Shown: positions 34,526 through 43,960, numbered from the stretch's first letter. The stretch: 64,000 bases of DNA from Metallumcola ferriviriculae (GCF_035573695.1 NZ_CP121694.1:2394501-2458500); one strand, 5' to 3'. Notes: generated by a model from the letters alone, not told the origin. Numbers and translations: made by a program.

Positions 34526-34574
34526 CCAATAACTTGACAAAATGGTGCCAGGCACCATTTTGTCAAGTTATTGG
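34526..34574. repeat. GGTGCCAGGCACC palindrome between phoR and pstS
   Basis: Perfect 49-base palindrome from CCAATAACTTGAC to GTCAAGTTATTGG. It lies 86 bp after the phoR stop and 11 bp upstream of the Pho box, so it may insulate pst from phoPR readthrough. Confidence 0.93.
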
Positions 34575-34660
34575 TCAAGGGCAATCTCAATAGTATTACA
34601 CATTCCAATACCTCAATAAAAGCGGCTCCTCTTTCCCGCCGGGGAATGAAGTCGTTTTGG

Positions 34661-36412
34661 TCATGCTTTATTAAATTTCAAACTAAAAACTGTCCCGACG
34701 CCCGGTGTACTATCCACTTTAATACGCGCCTGATGGTTTTCCATAATATGCTTGACTATGGCTAATCCTAAGCCCGTGCCGCCAAGCTTTCGGGAACGGG
34801 CCTTATCCACCCGATAGAACCTCTCAAAAATCCGCTCCACTTCTTCTAGCGGGATGCCAACGCCTGTATCACGAAAATCTATTATCACATCACCGAACGT
34901 GGTGTGGCCATGAACATCAATACTGCCGCCCGCAGGGGTATATTTTATGGCATTGTCCAACAGGTTTATCGCCACCTGTGCTAAACCACTGACACTTCCT
35001 TGAACATCAAGGCCCTCTGTTAGGGAAAGATTTAGCGATAGTCCTTTTTCTTCTGCTCGAGGCCGCATTTCTTCCGTTACCTCCCGAAGGATTTCACCTA
35101 AATCCACTGTGTCTTGCTCATTATAGACTCTACCCGACTCAATCCTGGATAATTCCAGTAGATCTTCAATTAAGGTATCTAACCGTGATGTTTCTTTGGC
35201 CATTATCCGCAAAAACTTTTCCCGCGTCTTCACATCCATCTCCGTTTCGTCCAACATGGTCTCAACAAAACCGCTGATGGAAGTAAGCGGAGTCTTCAAC
35301 TCATGGGATACATTAGCGACAAAATCTTTACGCATCTGTTCCAGCTGCCGCAGCTGGGTAATATCATGGAAGACAGCTATAATCCCATCAGTATGCTCTG
35401 CTGCAGAAATCACCGCCAGGTGGACCAGAAAAACCTTCTTTCTGCCGTGAAGCAGGTTCATTTCAAAACTACTTACCTGCCCCGAATGAAGTACCTGTTT
35501 TATCTGATCATTTAATTTATGATTTCGAATTACTTCTAAGTTATGGCGCCCTAATATGGGCTGCTCTAATTCTAGCTCCTTTTGGGCTGCCAGATTAATT
35601 ATCTCGATTTCACCTTTACCGTTAAGAACAGTTACGCCGCTGACCATATTATCCAATACTGCCGCTAGGCGTGACCGGTGACGCTCAATTTCATTCACCT
35701 TACCTTCCAATATCTCTGCCATAGAATTTATCGTCTTACCCAGTACGGCAATCTCATCATCCGTGCGCGGCGAAAATCTTTCCCGAAATCTACCTTCAGC
35801 AATTTTTCCCGCAACCTGGGTAATTTCTTCCACCGGTTGAGTAAGGGTAGCAGACAGTTTAAAGCTGACCAGCAAACCCACGAGGGCTGCAGCCAGTATG
35901 GCTAAACCAAGTATCTCCTTGATTTGGTCAAATATCGCTGACACATCGGACACAGGAATGGCGATTCTTGATACACCGATGATTTCGCCCTGCCTTGTTA
36001 CTGGCAGGGCCACATATTTCAGGCGGCGGTTTGTGGTGGTGCTGAAGCGCGTAGCTCGGCCTGTCCCGCCTGCCAGGGCCGTGGCAATTTCTGGCCGGTG
36101 CCGGTGGTTTTCCATCTTCGCGGGGTCTTCATCAGAATCAGCAAACACTGCCCCCCCGGCATCCACCACGGTGATACGCAGAGCGATATCCTCCGCCCAT
36201 TTATCCACCTGCTGCTGCAGGTCAGCATTTAATTCCGGGGAATTTAACACTAACTGCCGCACTAACTGCGCCTGAGAAGTCAAATTACGTTCGAAAAAAG
36301 TGAGGTAGTACTGCTGCATAGGAAAAATAAAGGCCAAAGTGAGCACCACTATGGTCAAACTCAACAGTAATAAATATGTTGCGGTCAATTTCCAGCGAAT
36401 GCTTTTAAACAT
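34661..36412 (-). CDS. phoR: Phosphate regulon sensor histidine kinase PhoR
   Basis: 583 residues. Two membrane helices (about 9-30 and 167-188) flank an extracytoplasmic sensor domain; then HAMP, a PAS domain (about 250-350), HisKA with ANVSHELKTPLTS (His near 370), and HATPase with GLAIVKHIMENH. It phosphorylates PhoP when phosphate is scarce. It starts 2 bp after phoP. Confidence 0.94.
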   Translation of the reverse strand: MFKSIRWKLTATYLLLLSLTIVVLTLAFIFPMQQYYLTFFERNLTSQAQLVRQLVLNSPELNADLQQQVDKWAEDIALRITVVDAGGAVFADSDEDPAKMENHRHRPEIATALAGGTGRATRFSTTTNRRLKYVALPVTRQGEIIGVSRIAIPVSDVSAIFDQIKEILGLAILAAALVGLLVSFKLSATLTQPVEEITQVAGKIAEGRFRERFSPRTDDEIAVLGKTINSMAEILEGKVNEIERHRSRLAAVLDNMVSGVTVLNGKGEIEIINLAAQKELELEQPILGRHNLEVIRNHKLNDQIKQVLHSGQVSSFEMNLLHGRKKVFLVHLAVISAAEHTDGIIAVFHDITQLRQLEQMRKDFVANVSHELKTPLTSISGFVETMLDETEMDVKTREKFLRIMAKETSRLDTLIEDLLELSRIESGRVYNEQDTVDLGEILREVTEEMRPRAEEKGLSLNLSLTEGLDVQGSVSGLAQVAINLLDNAIKYTPAGGSIDVHGHTTFGDVIIDFRDTGVGIPLEEVERIFERFYRVDKARSRKLGGTGLGLAIVKHIMENHQARIKVDSTPGVGTVFSLKFNKA

Positions 36413-36414
36413 AA

Positions 36415-37101
36415 TTAGTTCTCCCCAAATTTATAGCCAACGCCCCAAACCGTCACTATTGACTTCGGTCGGGAAGGGTCACTTTCAACCTTCTGACGCA
36501 GGTGCCTGATATGCACATCAATAGTACGATAATCACCGAAATATTCTTCGCCCCATAGCATTTGCAACAGCTTCTCCCTGCTAAAGACCCGGCCGGGACT
36601 GCGCATAAGTAATTCCAATAGGTCAAACTCCCTGCTGGTAAGTTCTACGGTTTCCCCCGCAACGGTTACCAGCCTTTTATCCAAATCCAGACTGATATCA
36701 TTTAGCATCAAGGCATGCCCCTGCCTTGCCGCAGACTTTTTGGTACGGCGAAGGATTGCCTTTACTCTGGCTACCAATTCCCTGGGGCTAAATGGCTTGA
36801 CGAGGTAATCATCCGCGCCCATTTCCAATCCCAGTATCCGGTCAATTTCATCTTTTTTAGCCGTCAGCATTAGGATAGGTACATCCTCATCCACCCGACG
36901 TACATTACGGCACACTTCAAGTCCGTCTCTGCCGGGCAGCATTACATCAAGTACTATCAAGTCCGGATGCTCCGCTAAAGCCTTCTTTTCCCCAGCTAAC
37001 CCATCAGCAGCAGTAATAACTTCATATCCTGCATTTTTTAAATTGTAGGATACCAGTTCAATAATTGAGTCCTCATCATCAACCACTAAAATTCTGGCCA
37101 A
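36415..37101 (-). CDS. phoP: OmpR-family response regulator PhoP
   Basis: 228 residues, TTG start after GGGAG. Receiver domain with the acidic pair VVDDED, phospho-Asp in IVLDVMLPG, and KPFSPRE; C-terminal winged helix with TSREFDLLELL and VWGVGYKF. It binds Pho boxes such as the one at 34471-34514. It forms an operon with phoR and is divergent from the DUF1540 gene at 37180. Confidence 0.95.
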   Translation of the reverse strand: MARILVVDDEDSIIELVSYNLKNAGYEVITAADGLAGEKKALAEHPDLIVLDVMLPGRDGLEVCRNVRRVDEDVPILMLTAKKDEIDRILGLEMGADDYLVKPFSPRELVARVKAILRRTKKSAARQGHALMLNDISLDLDKRLVTVAGETVELTSREFDLLELLMRSPGRVFSREKLLQMLWGEEYFGDYRTIDVHIRHLRQKVESDPSRPKSIVTVWGVGYKFGEN

Positions 37102-37179
37102 ACTGCATCACTCCCATCAGCGTTAATACATATTTTTTATCCGCCACAGGCAAGCTATCCTTAAAAAGGGGGTGACAAT

Positions 37180-37335
37180 ATGTCCATTAAATGCCAAGTG
37201 GAAGAATGCCACTTTAATGACAAGTCGCAGCAGTTGTGTCAAGCAGATGCCATTCAAGTTCGCTCCAGCGGCACCATGAGCGTCGCAGATTCCGAAAATA
37301 CTGCTTGCGACACGTTTAAACCGAAAAATAAATAA
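37180..37335 (+). CDS. DUF1540 small Cys protein (copy 2)
   Basis: 51 residues, ATG after AAAAAGGGGGTGA. Cys pattern as in copy 1: KCQVEECHF, a third Cys in LCQADAIQV, and ACDTF at the end. Likely metal-binding; function unknown. Divergent from phoP and ended by the hairpin at 37339. Confidence 0.88.
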   Translation: MSIKCQVEECHFNDKSQQLCQADAIQVRSSGTMSVADSENTACDTFKPKNK

Positions 37336-37338
37336 TTT

Positions 37339-37367
37339 AAAGAGAGTGCAGGAACTGCACTCTCTTT
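37339..37367. terminator. Bidirectional terminator
   Basis: AAAGAGAGTGCAG / CTGCACTCTCTTT, 13 bp perfect with a 3-base loop, between converging genes (DUF1540 and an 80-residue membrane protein). Confidence 0.9.
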
Positions 37368-37377
37368 CTAGTCTTGC

Positions 37378-37620
37378 CTACATCAATGACAACATACCGC
37401 CTAGATACTGACCTAAAACGGCAATACCAATGGTAACCGGTATCCAAGCAATGGGCACACCGGTTCTTATCCTTAAATAAATAATCAACGGCACGGACAA
37501 ATGTACCGCTAAAAACCACCAAAAAGAAAACTTTTTCACTTTGCAACGCCATACACCCAGCGGAATGTTGACAAATAGTGCAATTGCAGTTACCAAACCT
37601 ATTTTTAATACGTGCGGCAT
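37378..37620 (-). CDS. Small membrane protein, unknown function
   Basis: 80 residues, ATG after GGTGGTGGG. Two to three membrane helices (about 5-23, 32-50 and 57-76). I recognise no family. It lies 34 bp after the DUF1294 gene, probably in the same transcript. Confidence 0.7.
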   Translation of the reverse strand: MPHVLKIGLVTAIALFVNIPLGVWRCKVKKFSFWWFLAVHLSVPLIIYLRIRTGVPIAWIPVTIGIAVLGQYLGGMLSLM

Positions 37621-37654
37621 TGTCCCACCACCTATGTTTTATCGCAATTTAATG

Positions 37655-37966
37655 CTACCATTGAACAGGAAAACTGTCCAGTACATTTATGAGCCACACA
37701 AAAAGACATATTTGTACTATAATAATCGCTGGTATGCCCCACGTAAAAAGCCGCCGTCGGGTCTTATGCCGAAAAAAATACATGGCAGCAGATATTCCCA
37801 CTGCTCCTCCGGCGAGCGCAGTTATCAAGAGCTTTGTTTCGGCAACTCTCCACCTTCCCTTCACCGCACAGCGTTTGTCCCAGCCCATCAGCATAAAGCT
37901 ATAAATATTGACTAATATTAAAAAATATAATATTAAACGAAGAATTATTGACAAAAGATACCACAT
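37655..37966 (-). CDS. DUF1294 membrane protein
   Basis: 103 residues. The DUF1294 signature is clear: GWDKRCAVKGRWRVAE in the first third and FFRHKTRRR in the middle, with three to four membrane helices. Function unknown. No good ribosome site is visible, because a palindromic repeat ends 11 bp upstream of the ATG. The repeat may have replaced the original leader, so expression is uncertain. Confidence 0.82.
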   Translation of the reverse strand: MWYLLSIILRLILYFLILVNIYSFMLMGWDKRCAVKGRWRVAETKLLITALAGGAVGISAAMYFFRHKTRRRLFTWGIPAIIIVQICLFVWLINVLDSFPVQW

Positions 37967-37976
37967 CTTTTTGTTT

Positions 37977-38023
37977 CAATAACTTGACAAAATGGTGTCA
38001 GGCACCATTTTGTCAAGTTATTG
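37977..38023. repeat. GGTGTCAGGCACC palindrome between kinase and DUF1294
   Basis: 47-base palindrome CAATAACTTGAC...GTCAAGTTATTG, 78 bp after the sensor-kinase stop and 10 bp before the DUF1294 start. Confidence 0.93.
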
Positions 38024-38101
38024 TTTTTTGAACACCCGTTTTTACTAACGATGAATATAAGATTCTCCATATATATTCTGTTTCCTCTCCATAATCAGCT
38101 A

Positions 38102-40039
38102 TTATCCACCAAGTCTTTCAGGAAGCACTACAGTAAACACCGTGCCCAAGCCGGGTCGGGACGTTACCTCCATATATCCGTTCATCTGATTTATAAGGTT
38201 CTTGGTTAATGTAAGACCCAGGCCGGTACCGCCTTCTTTGGTGGTGAAAAAGGGCCGACCGATAGTTTCCAGGGTCTCACTGTCCATACCCGTACCGTTG
38301 TCCGCCACTTCTATTTTTACGCTGCCCTTAGTAGTACTCCCTTGTAACTTAAGGGACAAATCCCCCCCATCCGGCATAGCCTCAAATGCATTGCGCATAA
38401 GATTAAGTAATATTTGCTTGACCTTCTTTTCATCCCAGCATACGGTTACCTCTGCCAAATCCGTGCTAATACTAACATTTTTACTTTTGGCTTCACCGGT
38501 CAACAGGGAGACCATCTCATTAACTAAATAATCCGCCCTTAATTCATAATATGTCAAGCTTTCACTGCGATTAAGGTCGCGAAACTGATTTACCAATTCT
38601 AAAGTACGATCCAGTTCTTTAACCAGTAGGTTATAATGCGCCTCGGGAAGCTGCTCGCCGTCCACCGCAGCCATTTGCAGGAACCCCCTGACAGTGGTAA
38701 GGGGATTTTTAATTTCATGGGCCAGCCCCGCAGCTACTTCACGCATCATATTACCCATATCGGTATTGCCCTCCAATTCGGCCAATTTCTTTCTGGCGTT
38801 GATATCCTTCAGAGTACAAAGAACACCAATATTACGGCCGTTCCAGTTGACCAGCATACGGGTATTACAAAGATAATTTTTACTTTCTTCATCTCTGGGA
38901 ATATTAATTTCTATATCTGTAAATTCCGTGCCCGTTTGCAGCGTTGTTAATAACAAAGAGCGGCTCTCATCGACACTAATAACATTTCGGAAAAAGTCCC
39001 GGTAATCGCTGCCTATCAACTGCTGCCTATGCGCCCTAAATATTTTTTCCGCCTCTTTGTTGCAGGATGTTATCAAGCCTTCGCGGTCAGTGGTTATAAC
39101 TCCCGTATCTACCGTTTCCAAAGCTACTTGGGTAAGAGAACGGTTGTTGGCCAGATTGATGGCCAGTTTTTGCAGTTCCTTAAGAATTTCGCCTATTTTT
39201 CCGCCGGCTTTAGGAATTACTACCCCGGGATTGTGATTTAATTGGCGAATAGCACTAAGAATCTGTCCACTAAACCTGTCTAATGAGAAAATTAGATATA
39301 CTCCGCTGCCTAATGCCAGCAGCAGACTAATTGCCAATATCAGAACGAGGTAACTTCTAAGGTACTGAAGATAGCCATTTTCAAGGAACTCTATGGACTG
39401 CATCGCGTTAACCACACCTGCTACCTCATTGTCAATCCTGATAGGATAACTATATATTGCGTAAGTGCCGCGTCGAATATCTATTATCTTAAATACCGGT
39501 TGGCCGGTTTCCATCGCTTGTTTTGCCGGCGAGTCAGAAGAAATTATTGGTGCCCCCACCCATTGACCCGCAACTGCTTCAGGGCAATTCACCACCAAGG
39601 CACCTAATTCTAGCCAATAGATGCTCAGCCCATGATCAGAGTTTGGGTCTGAAAACCTTTTACCAACCTCAATTAGCGTGTTGTTGAGAAGTTTAATCTT
39701 CGCTTGCCGCTCGGACCGGCGCTCCAGAACGGCCAGAACATCGGTGGCCTCCATTTTTTGTTCTACATTATCCGCAGCCGCATGGGCTATAAAAAGCAGC
39801 TTTTCCTTTTGTTGCGAAAGAATTAAACGGCTGGAGTGAGCATATAACATATAGCCAAATAACAGACTGGGAACAATGCCGATGAATAATAAAATAAGAA
39901 AAATTTTTAACCTGATGTCCACCTCATCAGTTCTCCCCAACGTTGCCGCCCTCCCTTGTCTAGACTCTTGCCCATACACCTTCAATTTCCCTATAGTTAA
40001 GTTTTTTCCTGCAATAAGACCGAAAAATTTCCAAATCAT
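38102..40039 (-). CDS. Membrane sensor histidine kinase with PAS domain
   Basis: 645 residues from ATG 40037-40039, the first with a plausible ribosome site (AGGGAG). A membrane helix at about 47-66, an extracytoplasmic Cache-like domain, a second helix (about 230-252), a PAS domain (about 300-410), HisKA with GLAHEIKNPLTTVRGF, and HATPase with GTGLGLTLTKNLINQ. The NPLT H-box is NtrB/KinB-like. No response regulator is next to it, so it is an orphan kinase; in spore formers such kinases often feed Spo0F. Signal unknown. Confidence 0.88.
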   Translation of the reverse strand: MIWKFFGLIAGKNLTIGKLKVYGQESRQGRAATLGRTDEVDIRLKIFLILLFIGIVPSLLFGYMLYAHSSRLILSQQKEKLLFIAHAAADNVEQKMEATDVLAVLERRSERQAKIKLLNNTLIEVGKRFSDPNSDHGLSIYWLELGALVVNCPEAVAGQWVGAPIISSDSPAKQAMETGQPVFKIIDIRRGTYAIYSYPIRIDNEVAGVVNAMQSIEFLENGYLQYLRSYLVLILAISLLLALGSGVYLIFSLDRFSGQILSAIRQLNHNPGVVIPKAGGKIGEILKELQKLAINLANNRSLTQVALETVDTGVITTDREGLITSCNKEAEKIFRAHRQQLIGSDYRDFFRNVISVDESRSLLLTTLQTGTEFTDIEINIPRDEESKNYLCNTRMLVNWNGRNIGVLCTLKDINARKKLAELEGNTDMGNMMREVAAGLAHEIKNPLTTVRGFLQMAAVDGEQLPEAHYNLLVKELDRTLELVNQFRDLNRSESLTYYELRADYLVNEMVSLLTGEAKSKNVSISTDLAEVTVCWDEKKVKQILLNLMRNAFEAMPDGGDLSLKLQGSTTKGSVKIEVADNGTGMDSETLETIGRPFFTTKEGGTGLGLTLTKNLINQMNGYMEVTSRPGLGTVFTVVLPERLGG

Positions 40040-40101
40040 GCCTGCATAACTCCCTAGTTTATGGTTAATACTAGGAAAAAATGTAAAGGAGGAAATAATC
40101 A

Positions 40102-40254
40102 ATGCCAGATAAAATCAAGTGCACAGTTTCTAACTGTTCTTATTGGGAAAGCCAGCTTTGTAAGGCTTCAGCCATTGAAGTAAATGTTGACGGCGGTGGA
40201 AATTCCGCACCGGACCCACAGAAAACCCAATGCCATACTTTTCAAGAAAAATAA
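40102..40254 (+). CDS. DUF1540 small Cys protein (copy 3)
   Basis: 50 residues, ATG after AAAGGAGG. Cys pattern KCTVSNCSYW, LCKASAIEV, QCHTF. Closest to copy 1 (shared YW and CKASxIEV). Divergent from the sensor kinase; followed by a 17-bp terminator. Confidence 0.9.
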   Translation: MPDKIKCTVSNCSYWESQLCKASAIEVNVDGGGNSAPDPQKTQCHTFQEK

Positions 40255-40352
40255 TCGCAGACCAAAGGAAAAGCGATTCATTGCCGTCGGCCATGGATCA
40301 CTGTTTCTACTCCTGATAAAGAAGCAGCGTCTTTGTGAACATACAAATGCAT

Positions 40353-40388
40353 AAAATAGAAATCCCGGCCAGCCGGGATTTCTATTTT
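40353..40388 (+). terminator. Terminator after DUF1540 copy 3
   Basis: AAAATAGAAATCCCGGC / GCCGGGATTTCTATTTT, 17 bp perfect, with a T-rich tail on the plus strand. Confidence 0.9.
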
Positions 40389-40508
40389 CTTTTTTATTTT
40401 TAGCAACTTGTACAATATCTCTATCATTATTTGTCTCGGCAAACATATATTTTGAATGAATGGTTTTGGCATTTTGTAGCCATTTTTTGAGAAAGGACGG
40501 TGACCGCC

Positions 40509-41624
40509 GTGACAAAAACAACCGGAAGCGGCATTATTCTTCTAACTATTTTCCTTCTGGCGGCCTTAGTAGTGGCATTAAACCTGCCCCAGCTGCCGCA
40601 GGCACTATCTCAAATCAAGATATCCTACGATGGTTTAGATTCTGAGAAAGTAATTTCTAACTCCGAACAACTAAAAATATTTACTGATCTCCTTAATGAC
40701 AAATTTAAAGATTCCCCCTATTATTGGTATGGCCGGCGTCAAGTGACCTTTATGCTGGGAGCAAAGGAAACGAGCTACCTGTTTGACGGATCATATCTCT
40801 ATGATAACGACAATAAGGCCCGGCTGAAACTTGAAGACCGGGCTCTAACCATTCTCGAAAACAACTTTAACTCCTTGAGCAGTGAAACCTTCGCACCCCT
40901 GACTCCTTGGTCCAAAGCAGAAAAGATTTTCAGCCGTAAGGCAAAAGCCAAAATTACCGACCTCGAAACCGGCCTATCATTCTGGGTGCAGCGCCGGGGC
41001 GGCACTTACCATGCCGATGTACAGCCCCTCACTAAAGAAGATACCATCATTATGAAAAATATCTTTCATAGCCGTTGGACTTGGAAAAGGCGGGCAATTA
41101 TCGTAGAAGCAGGCAGCCAAAAAATGGCCGCTTCCATGAACGGTATGCCTCATGGCCAAGGGGCAATTAATCAGAATAATTTCCCCGGCCATTTTTGCAT
41201 TCATTTTTACAATAGTCTCACCCATGGCAGCCGCAGCCGTGACCCTGCCCATCATGTAATGATGCTGAAGGCAGCCGGAAAAATCGAAGAACATCTACGC
41301 AGCGCCACACCTGCTGAAACAGCTAATGTTTTCTGGCTGGCGGTGGAACAGCAGGACCAATATCTTTTGAAACTAACTGCCAAAATTACCGACAAAGTAC
41401 AATTAAAGCTGATAGAACGCTTGGACGACTGGGATGATATCAATTTCACCCTGCCGGAAAGCGAATATGATGCAAAAACTGATAACTTTTTCCTGATACC
41501 TACTGAATTATCACTGCTGCCACCTAAAGGCGACAGAAGAATCCCCCGACAAACAGGATTAGTATTGTCGAGGGAACACTTCCGTGCACCGTGGCAGGTA
41601 AATTTAGACCTATTCAATTATTAA
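40509..41624 (+). CDS. Membrane-anchored protein with conserved GHFCIHF domain, unknown function
   Basis: 371 residues from GTG 40509 (a GTG 9 bp upstream is too close to the ribosome site). One N-terminal membrane helix (about 8-27), then a protease-inhibitor/copper-amine-oxidase-N-like stretch, then a block with WKRRAIIVEAG, AASMNGMPHG, FPGHFCIHFYNS and THG. I recall this His/Cys block from many Peptococcaceae surface proteins, sometimes beside LysM or SH3 domains, but know no function. The Ser-Met-Asn-Gly...His...Cys...His...His set looks catalytic or metal-binding (inference). It converges, overlapping by 4 bp, with the polyferredoxin gene. Confidence 0.82.
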   Translation: MTKTTGSGIILLTIFLLAALVVALNLPQLPQALSQIKISYDGLDSEKVISNSEQLKIFTDLLNDKFKDSPYYWYGRRQVTFMLGAKETSYLFDGSYLYDNDNKARLKLEDRALTILENNFNSLSSETFAPLTPWSKAEKIFSRKAKAKITDLETGLSFWVQRRGGTYHADVQPLTKEDTIIMKNIFHSRWTWKRRAIIVEAGSQKMAASMNGMPHGQGAINQNNFPGHFCIHFYNSLTHGSRSRDPAHHVMMLKAAGKIEEHLRSATPAETANVFWLAVEQQDQYLLKLTAKITDKVQLKLIERLDDWDDINFTLPESEYDAKTDNFFLIPTELSLLPPKGDRRIPRQTGLVLSREHFRAPWQVNLDLFNY

Positions 41625-42616
41625 AAATGATTTAGGTAATCACTCATCGGAATCAATTTGGCAAACTCCTGTAAACTAATGGAAGTGTGCCAGTGGCCGC
41701 TAACCTTGGCCCAAAAAATAATGCCGAAAAACACTGCCATCAGTGCCACAGCATAATACCTGCCGGATATAACTCGGGGGCCCGCCTTAATGGTGAGGGC
41801 CTCTTTTTTCGGGCAGGCATCCACACAGTTCATGCAGCCAACACATTCTGGTGAATATACTCGATTCATTTGGGAAACACGAAGGTCACTGGGACACACT
41901 TTATCGCATTTTTTACAATCAATACAGTGACTTTCTTCCCTTTTTACCGCTACCGGGCTTAGCAGTCCGAGAATACCCATCAATGCACCGTATGGACACA
42001 AGTAACGACACCAAAAATGACGAAAAACCACTGACAGTCCCGCCAACACCAGCAGCACAATCACGGCGATAGAGCTGAGGTTTAAGAAAAAATTCAGCAT
42101 CTTTACATCTGCCACTTTGTTGTAATCGTTAACCAAGAAGTACTGGACAGCCACCACCGGCATATCAATAAAAATTACTTTAGCAAAGAAACCCAGCACA
42201 AGATACTTAAGGGATTTTAATAGTATATCCAGCACCTTGGGCATCCTCACTTGTATTCCCCATCGTTTACCCAATAGGCCCAAGGCCTCTGACAGCGAAC
42301 CCACCGGACAGAGCCAACCGCAAAAGCCCTTACGCAGCAACAAGGCCGTAGCTAAAATGGCCAAAAAAATGGCCAAGCCCGCTGGATGTACTTTGTCAAA
42401 AACTCCCGTGGTAAGCCATACCCGAAAAGACATCAATGCGCTGATGGGCAGGAAACTCTCTACGGCAGGTGGGCGCGGCACCGGACTCCCCCCCTGTCCC
42501 CCGCTAAAAAATAAGACAAACTGATAAAACCGCCAGCCCAAATAAAGTAAAAATACCGCCAAGCCAATTTGAATTCCATGGCGGATATTTTTTAATGTCA
42601 GCTTCTCCACACACAC
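41621..42616 (-). CDS. NapH/CcoG-type membrane polyferredoxin
   Basis: 331 residues, GTG after AAGGAG. About five to six membrane helices, two CxxxCP motifs facing the cytoplasm (FCGWLCPVG and WCRYLCPYG) and two [4Fe-4S] ferredoxin motifs (CIDCKKCDKVCP and CVGCMNCVDACP). The layout is that of NapH/NosR-C/CcoG proteins, which move electrons at the membrane or help assemble metalloenzymes. Its partner is not adjacent. A perfect Crp-like site lies 60 bp upstream of the start, so it may be switched on with anaerobic or carbon status. Confidence 0.88.
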   Translation of the reverse strand: MCVEKLTLKNIRHGIQIGLAVFLLYLGWRFYQFVLFFSGGQGGSPVPRPPAVESFLPISALMSFRVWLTTGVFDKVHPAGLAIFLAILATALLLRKGFCGWLCPVGSLSEALGLLGKRWGIQVRMPKVLDILLKSLKYLVLGFFAKVIFIDMPVVAVQYFLVNDYNKVADVKMLNFFLNLSSIAVIVLLVLAGLSVVFRHFWCRYLCPYGALMGILGLLSPVAVKREESHCIDCKKCDKVCPSDLRVSQMNRVYSPECVGCMNCVDACPKKEALTIKAGPRVISGRYYAVALMAVFFGIIFWAKVSGHWHTSISLQEFAKLIPMSDYLNHF

Positions 42617-42675
42617 CCACTCCTTCTTTTCGTTATCTGTTTTTAAAATTATAGCATTGTGCCGGCCGGAGATGT

Positions 42676-42691
42676 TGTGATAGTTATCACA
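42676..42691. promoter_or_regulatory. Perfect Crp/Fnr-type operator
   Basis: TGTGATAGTTATCACA is a 7-2-7 palindrome that fits the Crp consensus TGTGA-N6-TCACA exactly. It lies between the divergent polyferredoxin (start 42616) and M23 peptidase (start 42812) genes. A Crp-family regulator is encoded at 46399-47082. Confidence 0.7.
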
Positions 42692-42811
42692 TATTCACTG
42701 TGGAATTTTTTTCTACATATTTTTTGGTAGAATCAGCCCATTTTTACAAGGATTTTCCCTGCTCTTGTCGAATATCTTCCAATAGTAAGATAAGAGAGGG
42801 GTACATAAATT

Positions 42812-43960
42812 ATGTCGTCGAAACACCTGCGCTTACTTTTATCCACTTTGTTGATTACTGTCTTTGTTATTATTTCTTTTCTTCCAGCAAGCGCGTCCCA
42901 ACTTGATAATCTGCAGGATAAACAAAAGCAGCTTGGTGAGGACATGAAAAAACAGCAGCAGGCACTAGACGAGAAAAAGCGTCAGGAACAATCCACTCTG
43001 GGAGAATTAGAAACTCTTGCCGGGCAACTGGAAAACCTAGACCGGGAAATTACTCGCTTGGAAAATGAGTTAGCTCAGGCAGAGGAGAATGTTGCTGAGG
43101 CACAGAAAGCACTGGATGAAAAGATTGCTCAACAGGAAGAAAGACAAGGAATCTTCCGCCAGCGGGTGGTAAGCATATACGAGAACGGCGCAGTGGATTA
43201 TACCGAGGTGCTGCTTAATGCCACCAGTCTGACAGATTTCCTTACTCGTTTGGAGTATCTCAAGACCATTGCAGCCAACGATGTTCGACTGCTGGATGAA
43301 ATTGAAGCCGAAAGAATAGACATCGAAAAACAAAAGGCCCAACTAGAACTGAGACGTGACCAAATTGCTGCGTTAAAGGGCAAACGTGAACAGCGCCAAC
43401 AGGAATTAAACCGCCAAAGGGCACAGGAACAAACCTTATTGTCCGCCATTAAGACACAGAAAAAAGAATTTATCCGGATGCTGGACAAGATGGATGAAGA
43501 GTCAAACCGAGTAGCTGCCGAAATTCGCCGCCTGCAGGAGGCACAGCGTAACCGTACTCTTTCGCGAGGCGGCAAGATGCTCTGGCCTACTCCCGGCTAT
43601 TCACGGATAACATCAGATTACGGCATGCGTGTTCATCCAATTCTTAAAACAAAGCGGATGCATACCGGTATAGATATTGCCGCCCCCATGGGAGCCAAAG
43701 TGGTGGCAGCATTGGACGGCGGGGTAATCTACGTGGGCTGGAACGGCGCTTACGGCAGGACAGTAATAGTCGATCACGGCAGCGGCATTTCCACCATGTA
43801 CCCGCACCTTTCCAAAAGTCTGGTAAAAGTTGGCCAAGAAGTTCGTGCGGGTCAAAAGATTGCCGAAGTGGGCAGCACAGGCTGGAGCACCGGCCCCCAC
43901 ATTCACTTTGAAGTAAGAAAGAATGGTGACCCGATCAATCCTTGGCCCTATCTTAAATAA
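42812..43960 (+). CDS. EnvC-like murein hydrolase activator/M23 peptidase
   Basis: 382 residues, ATG after GAGAGGGG. Signal peptide ending near SASA-S (about residue 29), a long coiled coil (about 30-255), then a C-terminal M23 domain (about 265-382) with zinc-site motifs HPILKTKRMHTGIDIA and HIHFEV. This EnvC/PcsB-like layout works at division or spore septa, either cutting peptidoglycan or activating an amidase, usually with FtsEX, which is not in the window. HxxxD and HxH are intact, so catalysis is possible. The stop codon lies in the arm of a 25-bp terminator. Confidence 0.9.
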   Translation: MSSKHLRLLLSTLLITVFVIISFLPASASQLDNLQDKQKQLGEDMKKQQQALDEKKRQEQSTLGELETLAGQLENLDREITRLENELAQAEENVAEAQKALDEKIAQQEERQGIFRQRVVSIYENGAVDYTEVLLNATSLTDFLTRLEYLKTIAANDVRLLDEIEAERIDIEKQKAQLELRRDQIAALKGKREQRQQELNRQRAQEQTLLSAIKTQKKEFIRMLDKMDEESNRVAAEIRRLQEAQRNRTLSRGGKMLWPTPGYSRITSDYGMRVHPILKTKRMHTGIDIAAPMGAKVVAALDGGVIYVGWNGAYGRTVIVDHGSGISTMYPHLSKSLVKVGQEVRAGQKIAEVGSTGWSTGPHIHFEVRKNGDPINPWPYLK

